From Skeletonema tropicum (taxonomy: Eukaryota > Bacillariophyta > Thalassiosirophyceae > Thalassiosirales > Thalassiosiraceae): a DNA stretch of 64,000 nucleotides. Shown piece after piece: positions 36,291 through 50,286 of this stretch. Within the stretch, counting starts at the first letter, position 1; each line of letters opens with the position of its first letter. The notes beneath the pieces were generated by a model, which saw only the letters and a program-made list of their open reading frames with translations, searched no databases and was not told the origin of the DNA. The stretch lies in the NCBI GenBank assembly GCA_037178625.1, contig CM074141.1, positions 2,356,001 through 2,420,000 of the forward strand, read 5' to 3'. A program made the translations under genes and the position numbers.

Positions 36291-37156
36291 TTGAGATCGA
36301 GATCGAGATGTGTCCTCTCCTTCCTCTTGGTATATGTATATGAATGTGATGATTCCAAAAGCAAAAGGTCAAAGCTGAAAGTGAAAGTGTAGTAAGCAGT
36401 ACAATGCTGTCAGATTAACTTGACCGTCAATCCGGATAAAATAGATAAGTTGCTATCTTCCGAATCCGAATCTGATCTTGAACTTGAATCCACATTGCCA
36501 CATTTATTGCATTGCAAGTGAGATCACACTATGTTTCCAATCTCTCCCTTGTACTTGTACTGCATACAATACATACTTCTGCTTACGTGCTTTCTCTTCA
36601 ACAGTGATCACATATTTGCTTGAGCTTGAGCGTACCAGTACCAATACCAATACCAATACCATCTGCCATCTGCTCTTTCAGTATGTATCACTTGCTTTCT
36701 CGTGGAGAAGCAAGCTGCTCGGTACAATAGTAGAATTCACATCGATCATTTTATCTTCTGGTAGAAGCAAGGTGCTCGATAGATCACATAGAAGTCATTC
36801 GCGTTGTACCTGCGTTATCTGTGGTAGAGAAGCAAGGTACCTTGTTGAAGTTGAAGCCAGATTGCCTTTGTACTGACTCCTTCGTAAGTACCTATGTGGA
36901 CAAAGATTCTGACACCTGACAGCTGAAAGCTGAAGCTTTCTGGCTACTTGCTGTACCAAGATCAATCAGCGATGTACGACATACACAGCTGTAACTGTAA
37001 GTATGTGGTCTTGGCTCAAGATGTACGACACAGCTGATCTTGGATATCAAGATCTTGTTTAAAGAGCGCCGCAAAAGCAAAAGGCAATGACCATCTCTCA
37101 TAAAATTTATCAAACAAACAAAATATACTTAAACTAACATAAACAAGAACAAGAAC

Positions 37157-38625
37157 ATGAAGATCTCTCCCATCGCCCTCACTCTTACTCTTGCTGCAGT
37201 AGTAGCACCCACTGCTCTCGCCTTCGGACCTGTACCTACAAGGATTCCACATTCTCGCTCCTCTGCACTATTCGTCAGCATCGGCGCTGATACCAATGTT
37301 GAGAGCACTGCGACTGCGACTGCGCAGCCTCTCCTCATGGTTGACGATTGTCAAGACTCGATTTCGAGACCCAAAGTCGTCAGGAAGCCAGCGAGCGCTG
37401 AGCAGATGGACGTCGAAGACGAGGCCTTCTTCGACAACCTCCCTCTTGGCGTCAAATTGACTGGCGCCGATAAGCTTCGCACCGCTGGCCTGAACGGCAA
37501 AGGTGTACGTGTGGCTGTCATTGATAGTGGAGTCGACGCTGACCATACCGGCTTTCATGGTCAAGTGAAGCAGCAAGTTTGGCATCGCTATGGAACTCCT
37601 CTATCTGAGGATGACCATGGTACTCATGTAGCAGGCACTATTCACATGATGGCACCTGAGGCAGAGATCTACGATTATCGTGTATTTGGTGCGGAAGGGA
37701 ATGGAATAGATATCAGTATTGCAAGATCTATCAGACAGGCTGTGGAAGATGGATGCGATGTGATCAACATGTCTCTTGGAGGTCCATTTGCAAGCTGGGA
37801 AATCGGACGCGCTGTTAAATATGCTTACGAGAACAATGTTCCTATGATCGTCGCAGCTGGAAACGAAGGAGACGACAATATTCTCACAAACGAACGGAGG
37901 TAAGAAGTTTGCAGCGCGACTGCGATTGGACTCATTCTCATTCACAGTTTCATATCATCTAACGCTTCATCTTGCGTCCCTTATGCCCTTTTCTGCTCCC
38001 ATGAACACATGAATAGCTATCCTGCGATGAGGCCAGAGGTCATCAGCATCGCAGCAGTAGGCAAGTACAAGGGTCTTCCAACTGCATGGTTTTCCAACAG
38101 CAATGCTCAAGTCGACTATGCGGGTATCGGGGTGGACGTCCACAGTTTCAAGCCCGGCGGAGGACTTCATCAAATGAGTGGTAAGTCTGACTATGTCTAT
38201 GTCTAGAGAGATCTTATGCTTATGCTTATGGTAGATAGTGTTTGCATTTGCATAAAGTTTGAATTCCCGGTGATATCTATCAGTATCAGTTCAAGCAATC
38301 CATTCTTGCTGCATTACCATTACTGTAAGCATTACCTCACAATATTAATATTATCAATGCTTCCTTCTCTTCTCAATACATAGGAACTTCAATGGCTGCT
38401 CCCCACGTGTGTGGATTGGTCGCGGCTCTAATGACCGAGGGTGGAAAGTACAGCGACGTTATCAAACATGATGCAAGCCTCCGTGAGGTGCTCAATGAGA
38501 AGTATGTGAGAGATATCGGTGTGAAAGGACCTGACAATGAGACTGGGCTTGGATTCCTTACTTTTCTTGATGAGTCTGAGGATGATTGGTTTTTGGGCAG
38601 CGATAAAGCTGCACTTGCACCTTGA
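37157..38625 (+). CDS. Subtilase unit 8, intact
   Basis: Exons 37157-37899, 38017-38180 and 38384-38625. Same 382-residue product as unit 5. Its upstream spacer shares the ATAC step (about 36980) with that of unit 7, suggesting the two came from one duplication. Confidence 0.93.
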
Positions 38626-39487
38626 TTGAGATCGAGATCGAGATGTGTCCTCTCCTTCCTCTTGGTATATGTATATGAATGTGATGATTCCAAAAGCAAA
38701 AGGTCAAAGCTGAAAGTGAAAGTGTAGTAAGCAGTACAATGCTGTCAGATTAACTTGACCGTCAATCCGGATAAAATAGATAAGTTGCTATCTTCCGAAT
38801 CCGAATCTGATCTTGAACTTGAATCCACATTGCCACATTTATTGCATTGCAAGTGAGATCACACTATGTTTCCAATCTCTCCCTTGTACTTGTACTGCAT
38901 ACAATACATACTTCTGCTTACGTGCTTTCTCTTCAACAGTGATCACATATTTGCTTGAGCTTGAGCGTACCAGTACCAATACCAATACCAATACCATCTG
39001 CCATCTGCTCTTTCAGTATGTATCACTTGCTTTCTCGTGGAGAAGCAAGCTGCTCGGTACAATAGTAGAATTCACATCGATCATTTTATCTTCTGGTAGA
39101 AGCAAGGTGCTCGATAGATCACATAGAAGTCATTCGCGTTGTACCTGCGTTATCTGTGGTAGAGAAGCAAGGTACCTTGTTGAAGTTGAAGCCAGATTGC
39201 CTTTGTACTGACTCCTTCGTAAGTACCTATGTGGACAAAGATTCTGACACCTGACAGCTGAAAGCTGAAGCTTTCTGGCTACTTGCTGTACCAAGATCAA
39301 TCAGCGATGTACGACACAGCTGTAACTGTAAGTATGTGGTCTTGGCTCAAGATGTACGACACAGCTGATCTTGGATATCAAGATCTTGTTTAAAGAGCGC
39401 CGCAAAAGCAAAAGGCAATGACCATCTCTCATAAAATTTATCAAACAAACAAAATATACTTAAACTAACATAAACAAGAACAAGAAC

Positions 39488-40956
39488 ATGAAGATCTCTC
39501 CCATCGCCCTCACTCTTACTCTTGCTGCAGTAGTAGCACCCACTGCTCTCGCCTTCGGACCTGTACCTACAAGGATTCCACATTCTCGCTCCTCTGCACT
39601 ATTCGTCAGCATCGGCGCTGATACCAATGTTGAGAGCACTGCGACTGCGACTGCGCAGCCTCTCCTCATGGTTGACGATTGTCAAGACTCGATTTCGAGA
39701 CCCAAAGTCGTCAGGAAGCCAGCGAGCGCTGAGCAGATGGACGTCGAAGACGAGGCCTTCTTCGACAACCTCCCTCTTGGCGTCAAATTGACTGGCGCCG
39801 ATAAGCTTCGCACCGCTGGCCTGAACGGCAAAGGTGTACGTGTGGCTGTCATTGATAGTGGAGTCGACGCTGACCATACCGGCTTTCATGGTCAAGTGAA
39901 GCAGCAAGTTTGGCATCGCTATGGAACTCCTCTATCTGAGGATGACCATGGTACTCATGTAGCAGGCACTATTCACATGATGGCACCTGAGGCAGAGATC
40001 TACGATTATCGTGTATTTGGTGCGGAAGGGAATGGAATAGATATCAGTATTGCAAGATCTATCAGACAGGCTGTGGAAGATGGATGCGATGTGATCAACA
40101 TGTCTCTTGGAGGTCCATTTGCAAGCTGGGAAATCGGACGCGCTGTTAAATATGCTTACGAGAACAATGTTCCTATGATCGTCGCAGCTGGAAACGAAGG
40201 AGACGACAATATTCTCACAAACGAACGGAGGTAAGAAGTTTGCAGCGCGACTGCGATTGGACTCATTCTCATTCACAGTTTCATATCATCTAACGCTTCA
40301 TCTTGCGTCCCTTATGCCCTTTTCTGCTCCCATGAACACATGAATAGCTATCCTGCGATGAGGCCAGAGGTCATCAGCATCGCAGCAGTAGGCAAGTACA
40401 AGGGTCTTCCAACTGCATGGTTTTCCAACAGCAATGCTCAAGTCGACTATGCGGGTATCGGGGTGGACGTCCACAGTTTCAAGCCCGGCGGAGGACTTCA
40501 TCAAATGAGTGGTAAGTCTGACTATGTCTATGTCTAGAGAGATCTTATGCTTATGCTTATGGTAGATAGTGTTTGCATTTGCATAAAGTTTGAATTCCCG
40601 GTGATATCTATCAGTATCAGTTCAAGCAATCCATTCTTGCTGCATTACCATTACTGTAAGCATTACCTCACAATATTAATATTATCAATGCTTCCTTCTC
40701 TTCTCAATACATAGGAACTTCAATGGCTGCTCCCCACGTGTGTGGATTGGTCGCGGCTCTAATGACCGAGGGTGGAAAGTACAGCGACGTTATCAAACAT
40801 GATGCAAGCCTCCGTGAGGTGCTCAATGAGAAGTATGTGAGAGATATCGGTGTGAAAGGACCTGACAATGAGACTGGGCTTGGATTCCTTACTTTTCTTG
40901 ATGAGTCTGAGGATGATTGGTTTTTGGGCAGCGATAAAGCTGCACTTGCACCTTGA
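39488..40956 (+). CDS. Subtilase unit 9, intact
   Basis: Exons 39488-40230, 40348-40511 and 40715-40956. Product identical to unit 5. The spacer downstream has one CCAATA fewer, giving the shortest period in the array (2325 bp). Confidence 0.93.
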
Positions 40957-41812
40957 TTGAGATCGAGATCGAGATGTGTCCTCTCCTTCCTCTTGGTATA
41001 TGTATATGAATGTGATGATTCCAAAAGCAAAAGGTCAAAGCTGAAAGTGAAAGTGTAGTAAGCAGTACAATGCTGTCAGATTAACTTGACCGTCAATCCG
41101 GATAAAATAGATAAGTTGCTATCTTCCGAATCCGAATCTGATCTTGAACTTGAATCCACATTGCCACATTTATTGCATTGCAAGTGAGATCACACTATGT
41201 TTCCAATCTCTCCCTTGTACTTGTACTGCATACAATACATACTTCTGCTTACGTGCTTTCTCTTCAACAGTGATCACATATTTGCTTGAGCTTGAGCGTA
41301 CCAGTACCAATACCAATACCATCTGCCATCTGCTCTTTCAGTATGTATCACTTGCTTTCTCGTGGAGAAGCAAGCTGCTCGGTACAATAGTAGAATTCAC
41401 ATCGATCATTTTATCTTCTGGTAGAAGCAAGGTGCTCGATAGATCACATAGAAGTCATTCGCGTTGTACCTGCGTTATCTGTGGTAGAGAAGCAAGGTAC
41501 CTTGTTGAAGTTGAAGCCAGATTGCCTTTGTACTGACTCCTTCGTAAGTACCTATGTGGACAAAGATTCTGACACCTGACAGCTGAAAGCTGAAGCTTTC
41601 TGGCTACTTGCTGTACCAAGATCAATCAGCGATGTACGACACAGCTGTAACTGTAAGTATGTGGTCTTGGCTCAAGATGTACGACACAGCTGATCTTGGA
41701 TATCAAGATCTTGTTTAAAGAGCGCCGCAAAAGCAAAAGGCAATGACCATCTCTCATAAAATTTATCAAACAAACAAAATATACTTAAACTAACATAAAC
41801 AAGAACAAGAAC

Positions 41813-43287
41813 ATGAAGATCTCTCCCATCGCCCTCACTCTTACTCTTGCTGCAGTAGTAGCACCCACTGCTCTCGCCTTCGGACCTGTACCTACAAGGA
41901 TTCCACATTCTCGCTCCTCTGCACTATTCGTCAGCATCGGCGCTGATACTGATACCAATGTTGAGAGCACTGCGACTGCGACTGCGCAGCCTCTCCTCAT
42001 GGTTGACGATTGTCAAGACTCGATTTCGAGACCCAAAGTCGTCAGGAAGCCAGCGAGCGCTGAGCAGATGGACGTCGAAGACGAGGCCTTCTTCGACAAC
42101 CTCCCTCTTGGCGTCAAATTGACTGGCGCCGATAAGCTTCGCACCGCTGGCCTGAACGGCAAAGGTGTACGTGTGGCTGTCATTGATAGTGGAGTCGACG
42201 CTGACCATACCGGCTTTCATGGTCAAGTGAAGCAGCAAGTTTGGCATCGCTATGGAACTCCTCTATCTGAGGATGACCATGGTACTCATGTAGCAGGCAC
42301 TATTCACATGATGGCACCTGAGGCAGAGATCTACGATTATCGTGTATTTGGTGCGGAAGGGAATGGAATAGATATCAGTATTGCAAGATCTATCAGACAG
42401 GCTGTGGAAGATGGATGCGATGTGATCAACATGTCTCTTGGAGGTCCATTTGCAAGCTGGGAAATCGGACGCGCTGTTAAATATGCTTACGAGAACAATG
42501 TTCCTATGATCGTCGCAGCTGGAAACGAAGGAGACGACAATATTCTCACAAACGAACGGAGGTAAGAAGTTTGCAGCGCGACTGCGATTGGACTCATTCT
42601 CATTCACAGTTTCATATCATCTAACGCTTCATCTTGCGTCCCTTATGCCCTTTTCTGCTCCCATGAACACATGAATAGCTATCCTGCGATGAGGCCAGAG
42701 GTCATCAGCATCGCAGCAGTAGGCAAGTACAAGGGTCTTCCAACTGCATGGTTTTCCAACAGCAATGCTCAAGTCGACTATGCGGGTATCGGGGTGGACG
42801 TCCACAGTTTCAAGCCCGGCGGAGGACTTCATCAAATGAGTGGTAAGTCTGACTATGTCTATGTCTAGAGAGATCTTATGCTTATGCTTATGGTAGATAG
42901 TGTTTGCATTTGCATAAAGTTTGAATTCCCGGTGATATCTATCAGTATCAGTTCAAGCAATCCATTCTTGCTGCATTACCATTACTGTAAGCATTACCTC
43001 ACAATATTAATATTATCAATGCTTCCTTCTCTTCTCAATACATAGGAACTTCAATGGCTGCTCCCCACGTGTGTGGATTGGTCGCAGCTCTAATGACCGA
43101 GGGTGGAAAGTACAGCGACGTTATCAAACATGATGCAAGCCTCCGTGAGGTGCTCAATGAGAAGTATGTGAGAGATATCGGTGTGAAAGGACCTGACAAT
43201 GAGACTGGGCTTGGATTCCTTACTTTTCTTGATGAGTCTGAGGATGATTGGTTTTTGGGCAGCGATAAAGCTGCACTTGCACCTTGA
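41813..43287 (+). CDS. Subtilase unit 10, intact, Thr-Asp duplication
   Basis: Exon 1 runs 41813-42561. A 6-bp repeat step (GATACTGATACC) adds Thr-Asp near residue 45, in the presequence-proximal linker, giving 384 residues. Exon 3 has a silent G>A at 43086 (GCG>GCA). The catalytic motifs are unchanged. Confidence 0.93.
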
Positions 43288-44149
43288 TTGAGATCGAGAT
43301 CGAGATGTGTCCTCTCCTTCCTCTTGGTATATGTATATGAATGTGATGATTCCAAAAGCAAAAGGTCAAAGCTGAAAGTGAAAGTGTAGTAAGCAGTACA
43401 ATGCTGTCAGATTAACTTGACCGTCAATCCGGATAAAATAGATAAGTTGCTATCTTCCGAATCCGAATCTGATCTTGAACTTGAATCCACATTGCCACAT
43501 TTATTGCATTGCAAGTGAGATCACACTATGTTTCCAATCTCTCCCTTGTACTTGTACTGCATACAATACATACTTCTGCTTACGTGCTTTCTCTTCAACA
43601 GTGATCACATATTTGCTTGAGCTTGAGCGTACCAGTACCAATACCAATACCAATACCATCTGCCATCTGCTCTTTCAGTATGTATCACTTGCTTTCTCGT
43701 GGAGAAGCAAGCTGCTCGGTACAATAGTAGAATTCACATCGATCATTTTATCTTCTGGTAGAAGCAAGGTGCTCGATAGATCACATAGAAGTCATTCGCG
43801 TTGTACCTGCGTTATCTGTGGTAGAGAAGCAAGGTACCTTGTTGAAGTTGAAGCCAGATTGCCTTTGTACTGACTCCTTCGTAAGTACCTATGTGGACAA
43901 AGATTCTGACACCTGACAGCTGAAAGCTGAAGCTTTCTGGCTACTTGCTGTACCAAGATCAATCAGCGATGTACGACACAGCTGTAACTGTAAGTATGTG
44001 GTCTTGGCTCAAGATGTACGACACAGCTGATCTTGGATATCAAGATCTTGTTTAAAGAGCGCCGCAAAAGCAAAAGGCAATGACCATCTCTCATAAAATT
44101 TATCAAACAAACAAAATATACTTAAACTAACATAAACAAGAACAAGAAC

Positions 44150-45618
44150 ATGAAGATCTCTCCCATCGCCCTCACTCTTACTCTTGCTGCAGTAGTAGCA
44201 CCCACTGCTCTCGCCTTCGGACCTGTACCTACAAGGATTCCACATTCTCGCTCCTCTGCACTATTCGTCAGCATCGGCGCTGATACCAATGTTGAGAGCA
44301 CTGCGACTGCGACTGCGCAGCCTCTCCTCATGGTTGACGATTGTCAAGACTCGATTTCGAGACCCAAAGTCGTCAGGAAGCCAGCGAGCGCTGAGCAGAT
44401 GGACGTCGAAGACGAGGCCTTCTTCGACAACCTCCCTCTTGGCGTCAAATTGACTGGCGCCGATAAGCTTCGCACCGCTGGCCTGAACGGCAAAGGTGTA
44501 CGTGTGGCTGTCATTGATAGTGGAGTCGACGCTGACCATACCGGCTTTCATGGTCAAGTGAAGCAGCAAGTTTGGCATCGCTATGGAACTCCTCTATCTG
44601 AGGATGACCATGGTACTCATGTAGCAGGCACTATTCACATGATGGCACCTGAGGCAGAGATCTACGATTATCGTGTATTTGGTGCGGAAGGGAATGGAAT
44701 AGATATCAGTATTGCAAGATCTATCAGACAGGCTGTGGAAGATGGATGCGATGTGATCAACATGTCTCTTGGAGGTCCATTTGCAAGCTGGGAAATCGGA
44801 CGCGCTGTTAAATATGCTTACGAGAACAATGTTCCTATGATCGTCGCAGCTGGAAACGAAGGAGACGACAATATTCTCACAAACGAACGGAGGTAAGAAG
44901 TTTGCAGCGCGACTGCGATTGGACTCATTCTCATTCACAGTTTCATATCATCTAACGCTTCATCTTGCGTCCCTTATGCCCTTTTCTGCTCCCATGAACA
45001 CATGAATAGCTATCCTGCGATGAGGCCAGAGGTCATCAGCATCGCAGCAGTAGGCAAGTACAAGGGTCTTCCAACTGCATGGTTTTCCAACAGCAATGCT
45101 CAAGTCGACTATGCGGGTATCGGGGTGGACGTCCACAGTTTCAAGCCCGGCGGAGGACTTCATCAAATGAGTGGTAAGTCTGACTATGTCTATGTCTAGA
45201 GAGATCTTATGCTTATGCTTATGGTAGATAGTGTTTGCATTTGCATAAAGTTTGAATTCCCGGTGATATCTATCAGTATCAGTTCAAGCAATCCATTCTT
45301 GCTGCATTACCATTACTGTAAGCATTACCTCACAATATTAATATTATCAATGCTTCCTTCTCTTCTCAATACATAGGAACTTCAATGGCTGCTCCCCACG
45401 TGTGTGGATTGGTCGCGGCTCTAATGACCGAGGGTGGAAAGTACAGCGACGTTATCAAACATGATGCAAGCCTCCGTGAGGTGCTCAATGAGAAGTATGT
45501 GAGAGATATCGGTGTGAAAGGACCTGACAATGAGACTGGGCTTGGATTCCTTACTTTTCTTGATGAGTCTGAGGATGATTGGTTTTTGGGCAGCGATAAA
45601 GCTGCACTTGCACCTTGA
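44150..45618 (+). CDS. Subtilase unit 11, intact
   Basis: Exons 44150-44892, 45010-45173 and 45377-45618. Product identical to unit 5. Confidence 0.93.
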
Positions 45619-46480
45619 TTGAGATCGAGATCGAGATGTGTCCTCTCCTTCCTCTTGGTATATGTATATGAATGTGATGATTCCAAAAGCAAAAGGTCAA
45701 AGCTGAAAGTGAAAGTGTAGTAAGCAGTACAATGCTGTCAGATTAACTTGACCGTCAATCCGGATAAAATAGATAAGTTGCTATCTTCCGAATCCGAATC
45801 TGATCTTGAACTTGAATCCACATTGCCACATTTATTGCATTGCAAGTGAGATCACACTATGTTTCCAATCTCTCCCTTGTACTTGTACTGCATACAATAC
45901 ATACTTCTGCTTACGTGCTTTCTCTTCAACAGTGATCACATATTTGCTTGAGCTTGAGCGTACCAGTACCAATACCAATACCAATACCATCTGCCATCTG
46001 CTCTTTCAGTATGTATCACTTGCTTTCTCGTGGAGAAGCAAGCTGCTCGGTACAATAGTAGAATTCACATCGATCATTTTATCTTCTGGTAGAAGCAAGG
46101 TGCTCGATAGATCACATAGAAGTCATTCGCGTTGTACCTGCGTTATCTGTGGTAGAGAAGCAAGGTACCTTGTTGAAGTTGAAGCCAGATTGCCTTTGTA
46201 CTGACTCCTTCGTAAGTACCTATGTGGACAAAGATTCTGACACCTGACAGCTGAAAGCTGAAGCTTTCTGGCTACTTGCTGTACCAAGATCAATCAGCGA
46301 TGTACGACACAGCTGTAACTGTAAGTATGTGGTCTTGGCTCAAGATGTACGACACAGCTGATCTTGGATATCAAGATCTTGTTTAAAGAGCGCCGCAAAA
46401 GCAAAAGGCAATGACCATCTCTCATAAAATTTATCAAACAAACAAAATATACTTAAACTAACATAAACAAGAACAAGAAC

Positions 46481-47949
46481 ATGAAGATCTCTCCCATCGC
46501 CCTCACTCTTACTCTTGCTGCAGTAGTAGCACCCACTGCTCTCGCCTTCGGACCTGTACCTACAAGGATTCCACATTCTCGCTCCTCTGCACTATTCGTC
46601 AGCATCGGCGCTGATACCAATGTTGAGAGCACTGCGACTGCGACTGCGCAGCCTCTCCTCATGGTTGACGATTGTCAAGACTCGATTTCGAGACCCAAAG
46701 TCGTCAGGAAGCCAGCGAGCGCTGAGCAGATGGACGTCGAAGACGAGGCCTTCTTCGACAACCTCCCTCTTGGCGTCAAATTGACTGGCGCCGATAAGCT
46801 TCGCACCGCTGGCCTGAACGGCAAAGGTGTACGTGTGGCTGTCATTGATAGTGGAGTCGACGCTGACCATACCGGCTTTCATGGTCAAGTGAAGCAGCAA
46901 GTTTGGCATCGCTATGGAACTCCTCTATCTGAGGATGACCATGGTACTCATGTAGCAGGCACTATTCACATGATGGCACCTGAGGCAGAGATCTACGATT
47001 ATCGTGTATTTGGTGCGGAAGGGAATGGAATAGATATCAGTATTGCAAGATCTATCAGACAGGCTGTGGAAGATGGATGCGATGTGATCAACATGTCTCT
47101 TGGAGGTCCATTTGCAAGCTGGGAAATCGGACGCGCTGTTAAATATGCTTACGAGAACAATGTTCCTATGATCGTCGCAGCTGGAAACGAAGGAGACGAC
47201 AATATTCTCACAAACGAACGGAGGTAAGAAGTTTGCAGCGCGACTGCGATTGGACTCATTCTCATTCACAGTTTCATATCATCTAACGCTTCATCTTGCG
47301 TCCCTTATGCCCTTTTCTGCTCCCATGAACACATGAATAGCTATCCTGCGATGAGGCCAGAGGTCATCAGCATCGCAGCAGTAGGCAAGTACAAGGGTCT
47401 TCCAACTGCATGGTTTTCCAACAGCAATGCTCAAGTCGACTATGCGGGTATCGGGGTGGACGTCCACAGTTTCAAGCCCGGCGGAGGACTTCATCAAATG
47501 AGTGGTAAGTCTGACTATGTCTATGTCTAGAGAGATCTTATGCTTATGCTTATGGTAGATAGTGTTTGCATTTGCATAAAGTTTGAATTCCCGGTGATAT
47601 CTATCAGTATCAGTTCAAGCAATCCATTCTTGCTGCATTACCATTACTGTAAGCATTACCTCACAATATTAATATTATCAATGCTTCCTTCTCTTCTCAA
47701 TACATAGGAACTTCAATGGCTGCTCCCCACGTGTGTGGATTGGTCGCGGCTCTAATGACCGAGGGTGGAAAGTACAGCGACGTTATCAAACATGATGCAA
47801 GCCTCCGTGAGGTGCTCAATGAGAAGTATGTGAGAGATATCGGTGTGAAAGGACCTGACAATGAGACTGGGCTTGGATTCCTTACTTTTCTTGATGAGTC
47901 TGAGGATGATTGGTTTTTGGGCAGCGATAAAGCTGCACTTGCACCTTGA
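46481..47949 (+). CDS. Subtilase unit 12, intact
   Basis: Exons 46481-47223, 47341-47504 and 47708-47949. Product identical to unit 5. Confidence 0.93.
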
Positions 47950-48811
47950 TTGAGATCGAGATCGAGATGTGTCCTCTCCTTCCTCTTGGTATATGTATAT
48001 GAATGTGATGATTCCAAAAGCAAAAGGTCAAAGCTGAAAGTGAAAGTGTAGTAAGCAGTACAATGCTGTCAGATTAACTTGACCGTCAATCCGGATAAAA
48101 TAGATAAGTTGCTATCTTCCGAATCCGAATCTGATCTTGAACTTGAATCCACATTGCCACATTTATTGCATTGCAAGTGAGATCACACTATGTTTCCAAT
48201 CTCTCCCTTGTACTTGTACTGCATACAATACATACTTCTGCTTACGTGCTTTCTCTTCAACAGTGATCACATATTTGCTTGAGCTTGAGCGTACCAGTAC
48301 CAATACCAATACCAATACCATCTGCCATCTGCTCTTTCAGTATGTATCACTTGCTTTCTCGTGGAGAAGCAAGCTGCTCGGTACAATAGTAGAATTCACA
48401 TCGATCATTTTATCTTCTGGTAGAAGCAAGGTGCTCGATAGATCACATAGAAGTCATTCGCGTTGTACCTGCGTTATCTGTGGTAGAGAAGCAAGGTACC
48501 TTGTTGAAGTTGAAGCCAGATTGCCTTTGTACTGACTCCTTCGTAAGTACCTATGTGGACAAAGATTCTGACACCTGACAGCTGAAAGCTGAAGCTTTCT
48601 GGCTACTTGCTGTACCAAGATCAATCAGCGATGTACGACACAGCTGTAACTGTAAGTATGTGGTCTTGGCTCAAGATGTACGACACAGCTGATCTTGGAT
48701 ATCAAGATCTTGTTTAAAGAGCGCCGCAAAAGCAAAAGGCAATGACCATCTCTCATAAAATTTATCAAACAAACAAAATATACTTAAACTAACATAAACA
48801 AGAACAAGAAC

Positions 48812-50286
48812 ATGAAGATCTCTCCCATCGCCCTCACTCTTACTCTTGCTGCAGTAGTAGCACCCACTGCTCTCGCCTTCGGACCTGTACCTACAAGGAT
48901 TCCACATTCTCGCTCCTCTGCACTATTCGTCAGCATCGGCGCTGATACCAATGTTGAGAGCACTGCGACTGCGACTGCGCAGCCTCTCCTCATGGTTGAC
49001 GATTGTCAAGACTCGATTTCGAGACCCAAAGTCGTCAGGAAGCCAGCGAGCGCTGAGCAGATGGACGTCGAAGACGAGGCCTTCTTCGACAACCTCCCTC
49101 TTGGCGTCAAATTGACTGGCGCCGATAAGCTTCGCACCGCTGGCCTGAACGGCAAAGGTGTACGTGTGGCTGTCATTGATAGTGGAGTCGACGCTGACCA
49201 TACCGGCTTTCATGGTCAAGTGAAGCAGCAAGTTTGGCATCGCTATGGAACTCCTCTATCTGAGGATGACCATGGTACTCATGTAGCAGGCACTATTCAC
49301 ATGATGGCACCTGAGGCAGAGATCTACGATTATCGTGTATTTGGTGCGGAAGGGAATGGAATAGATATCAGTATTGCAAGATCTATCAGACAGGCTGTGG
49401 AAGATGGATGCGATGTGATCAACATGTCTCTTGGAGGTCCATTTGCAAGCTGGGAAATCGGACGCGCTGTTAAATATGCTTACGAGAACAATGTTCCTAT
49501 GATCGTCGCAGCTGGAAACGAAGGAGACGACAATATTCTCACAAACGAACGGAGGTAAGAAGTTTGCAGCGCGACTGCGATTGGACTCATTCTCATTCAC
49601 AGTTTCATATCATCTAACGCTTCATCTTGCGTCCCTTATGCCCTTTTCTGCTCCCATGAACACATGAATAGCTATCCTGCGATGAGGCCAGAGGTCATCA
49701 GCATCGCAGCAGTAGGCAAGTACAAGTACAAGGGTCTTCCAACTGCATGGTTTTCCAACAGCAATGCTCAAGTCGACTATGCGGGTATCGGGGTGGACGT
49801 CCACAGTTTCAAGCCCGGCGGAGGACTTCATCAAATGAGTGGTAAGTCTGACTATGTCTATGTCTAGAGAGATCTTATGCTTATGCTTATGGTAGATAGT
49901 GTTTGCATTTGCATAAAGTTTGAATTCCCGGTGATATCTATCAGTATCAGTTCAAGCAATCCATTCTTGCTGCATTACCATTACTGTAAGCATTACCTCA
50001 CAATATTAATATTATCAATGCTTCCTTCTCTTCTCAATACATAGGAACTTCAATGGCTGCTCCCCACGTGTGTGGATTGGTCGCGGCTCTAATGACCGAG
50101 GGTGGAAAGTACAGCGACGTTATCAAACATGATGCAAGCCTCCGTGAGGTGCTCAATGAGAAGTATGTGAGAGATATCGGTGTGAAAGGACCTGACAATG
50201 AGACTGGGCTTGGATTCCTTACTTTTCTTGATGAGTCTGAGGATGATTGGTTTTTGGGCAGCGATAAAGCTGCACTCGCACCTTGA
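48812..50286 (+). CDS. Subtilase unit 13 (last), intact, Lys-Tyr duplication
   Basis: A 6-bp step in exon 2 (TACAAGTACAAG near 49721) adds Lys-Tyr after Lys264-Tyr265, giving 384 residues. Unlike the inner units it carries true substitutions near its 3' end and in the following spacer: CTCGCA for CTTGCA at 50276, GTAAATG at 50334, CTTTCAG at 50404, ACTGTC at 50420, TTATTACATTG at 50501. The CCAATA tract is shortened. It is the edge unit, and the array stops 432 bp after its stop codon. Confidence 0.93.
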
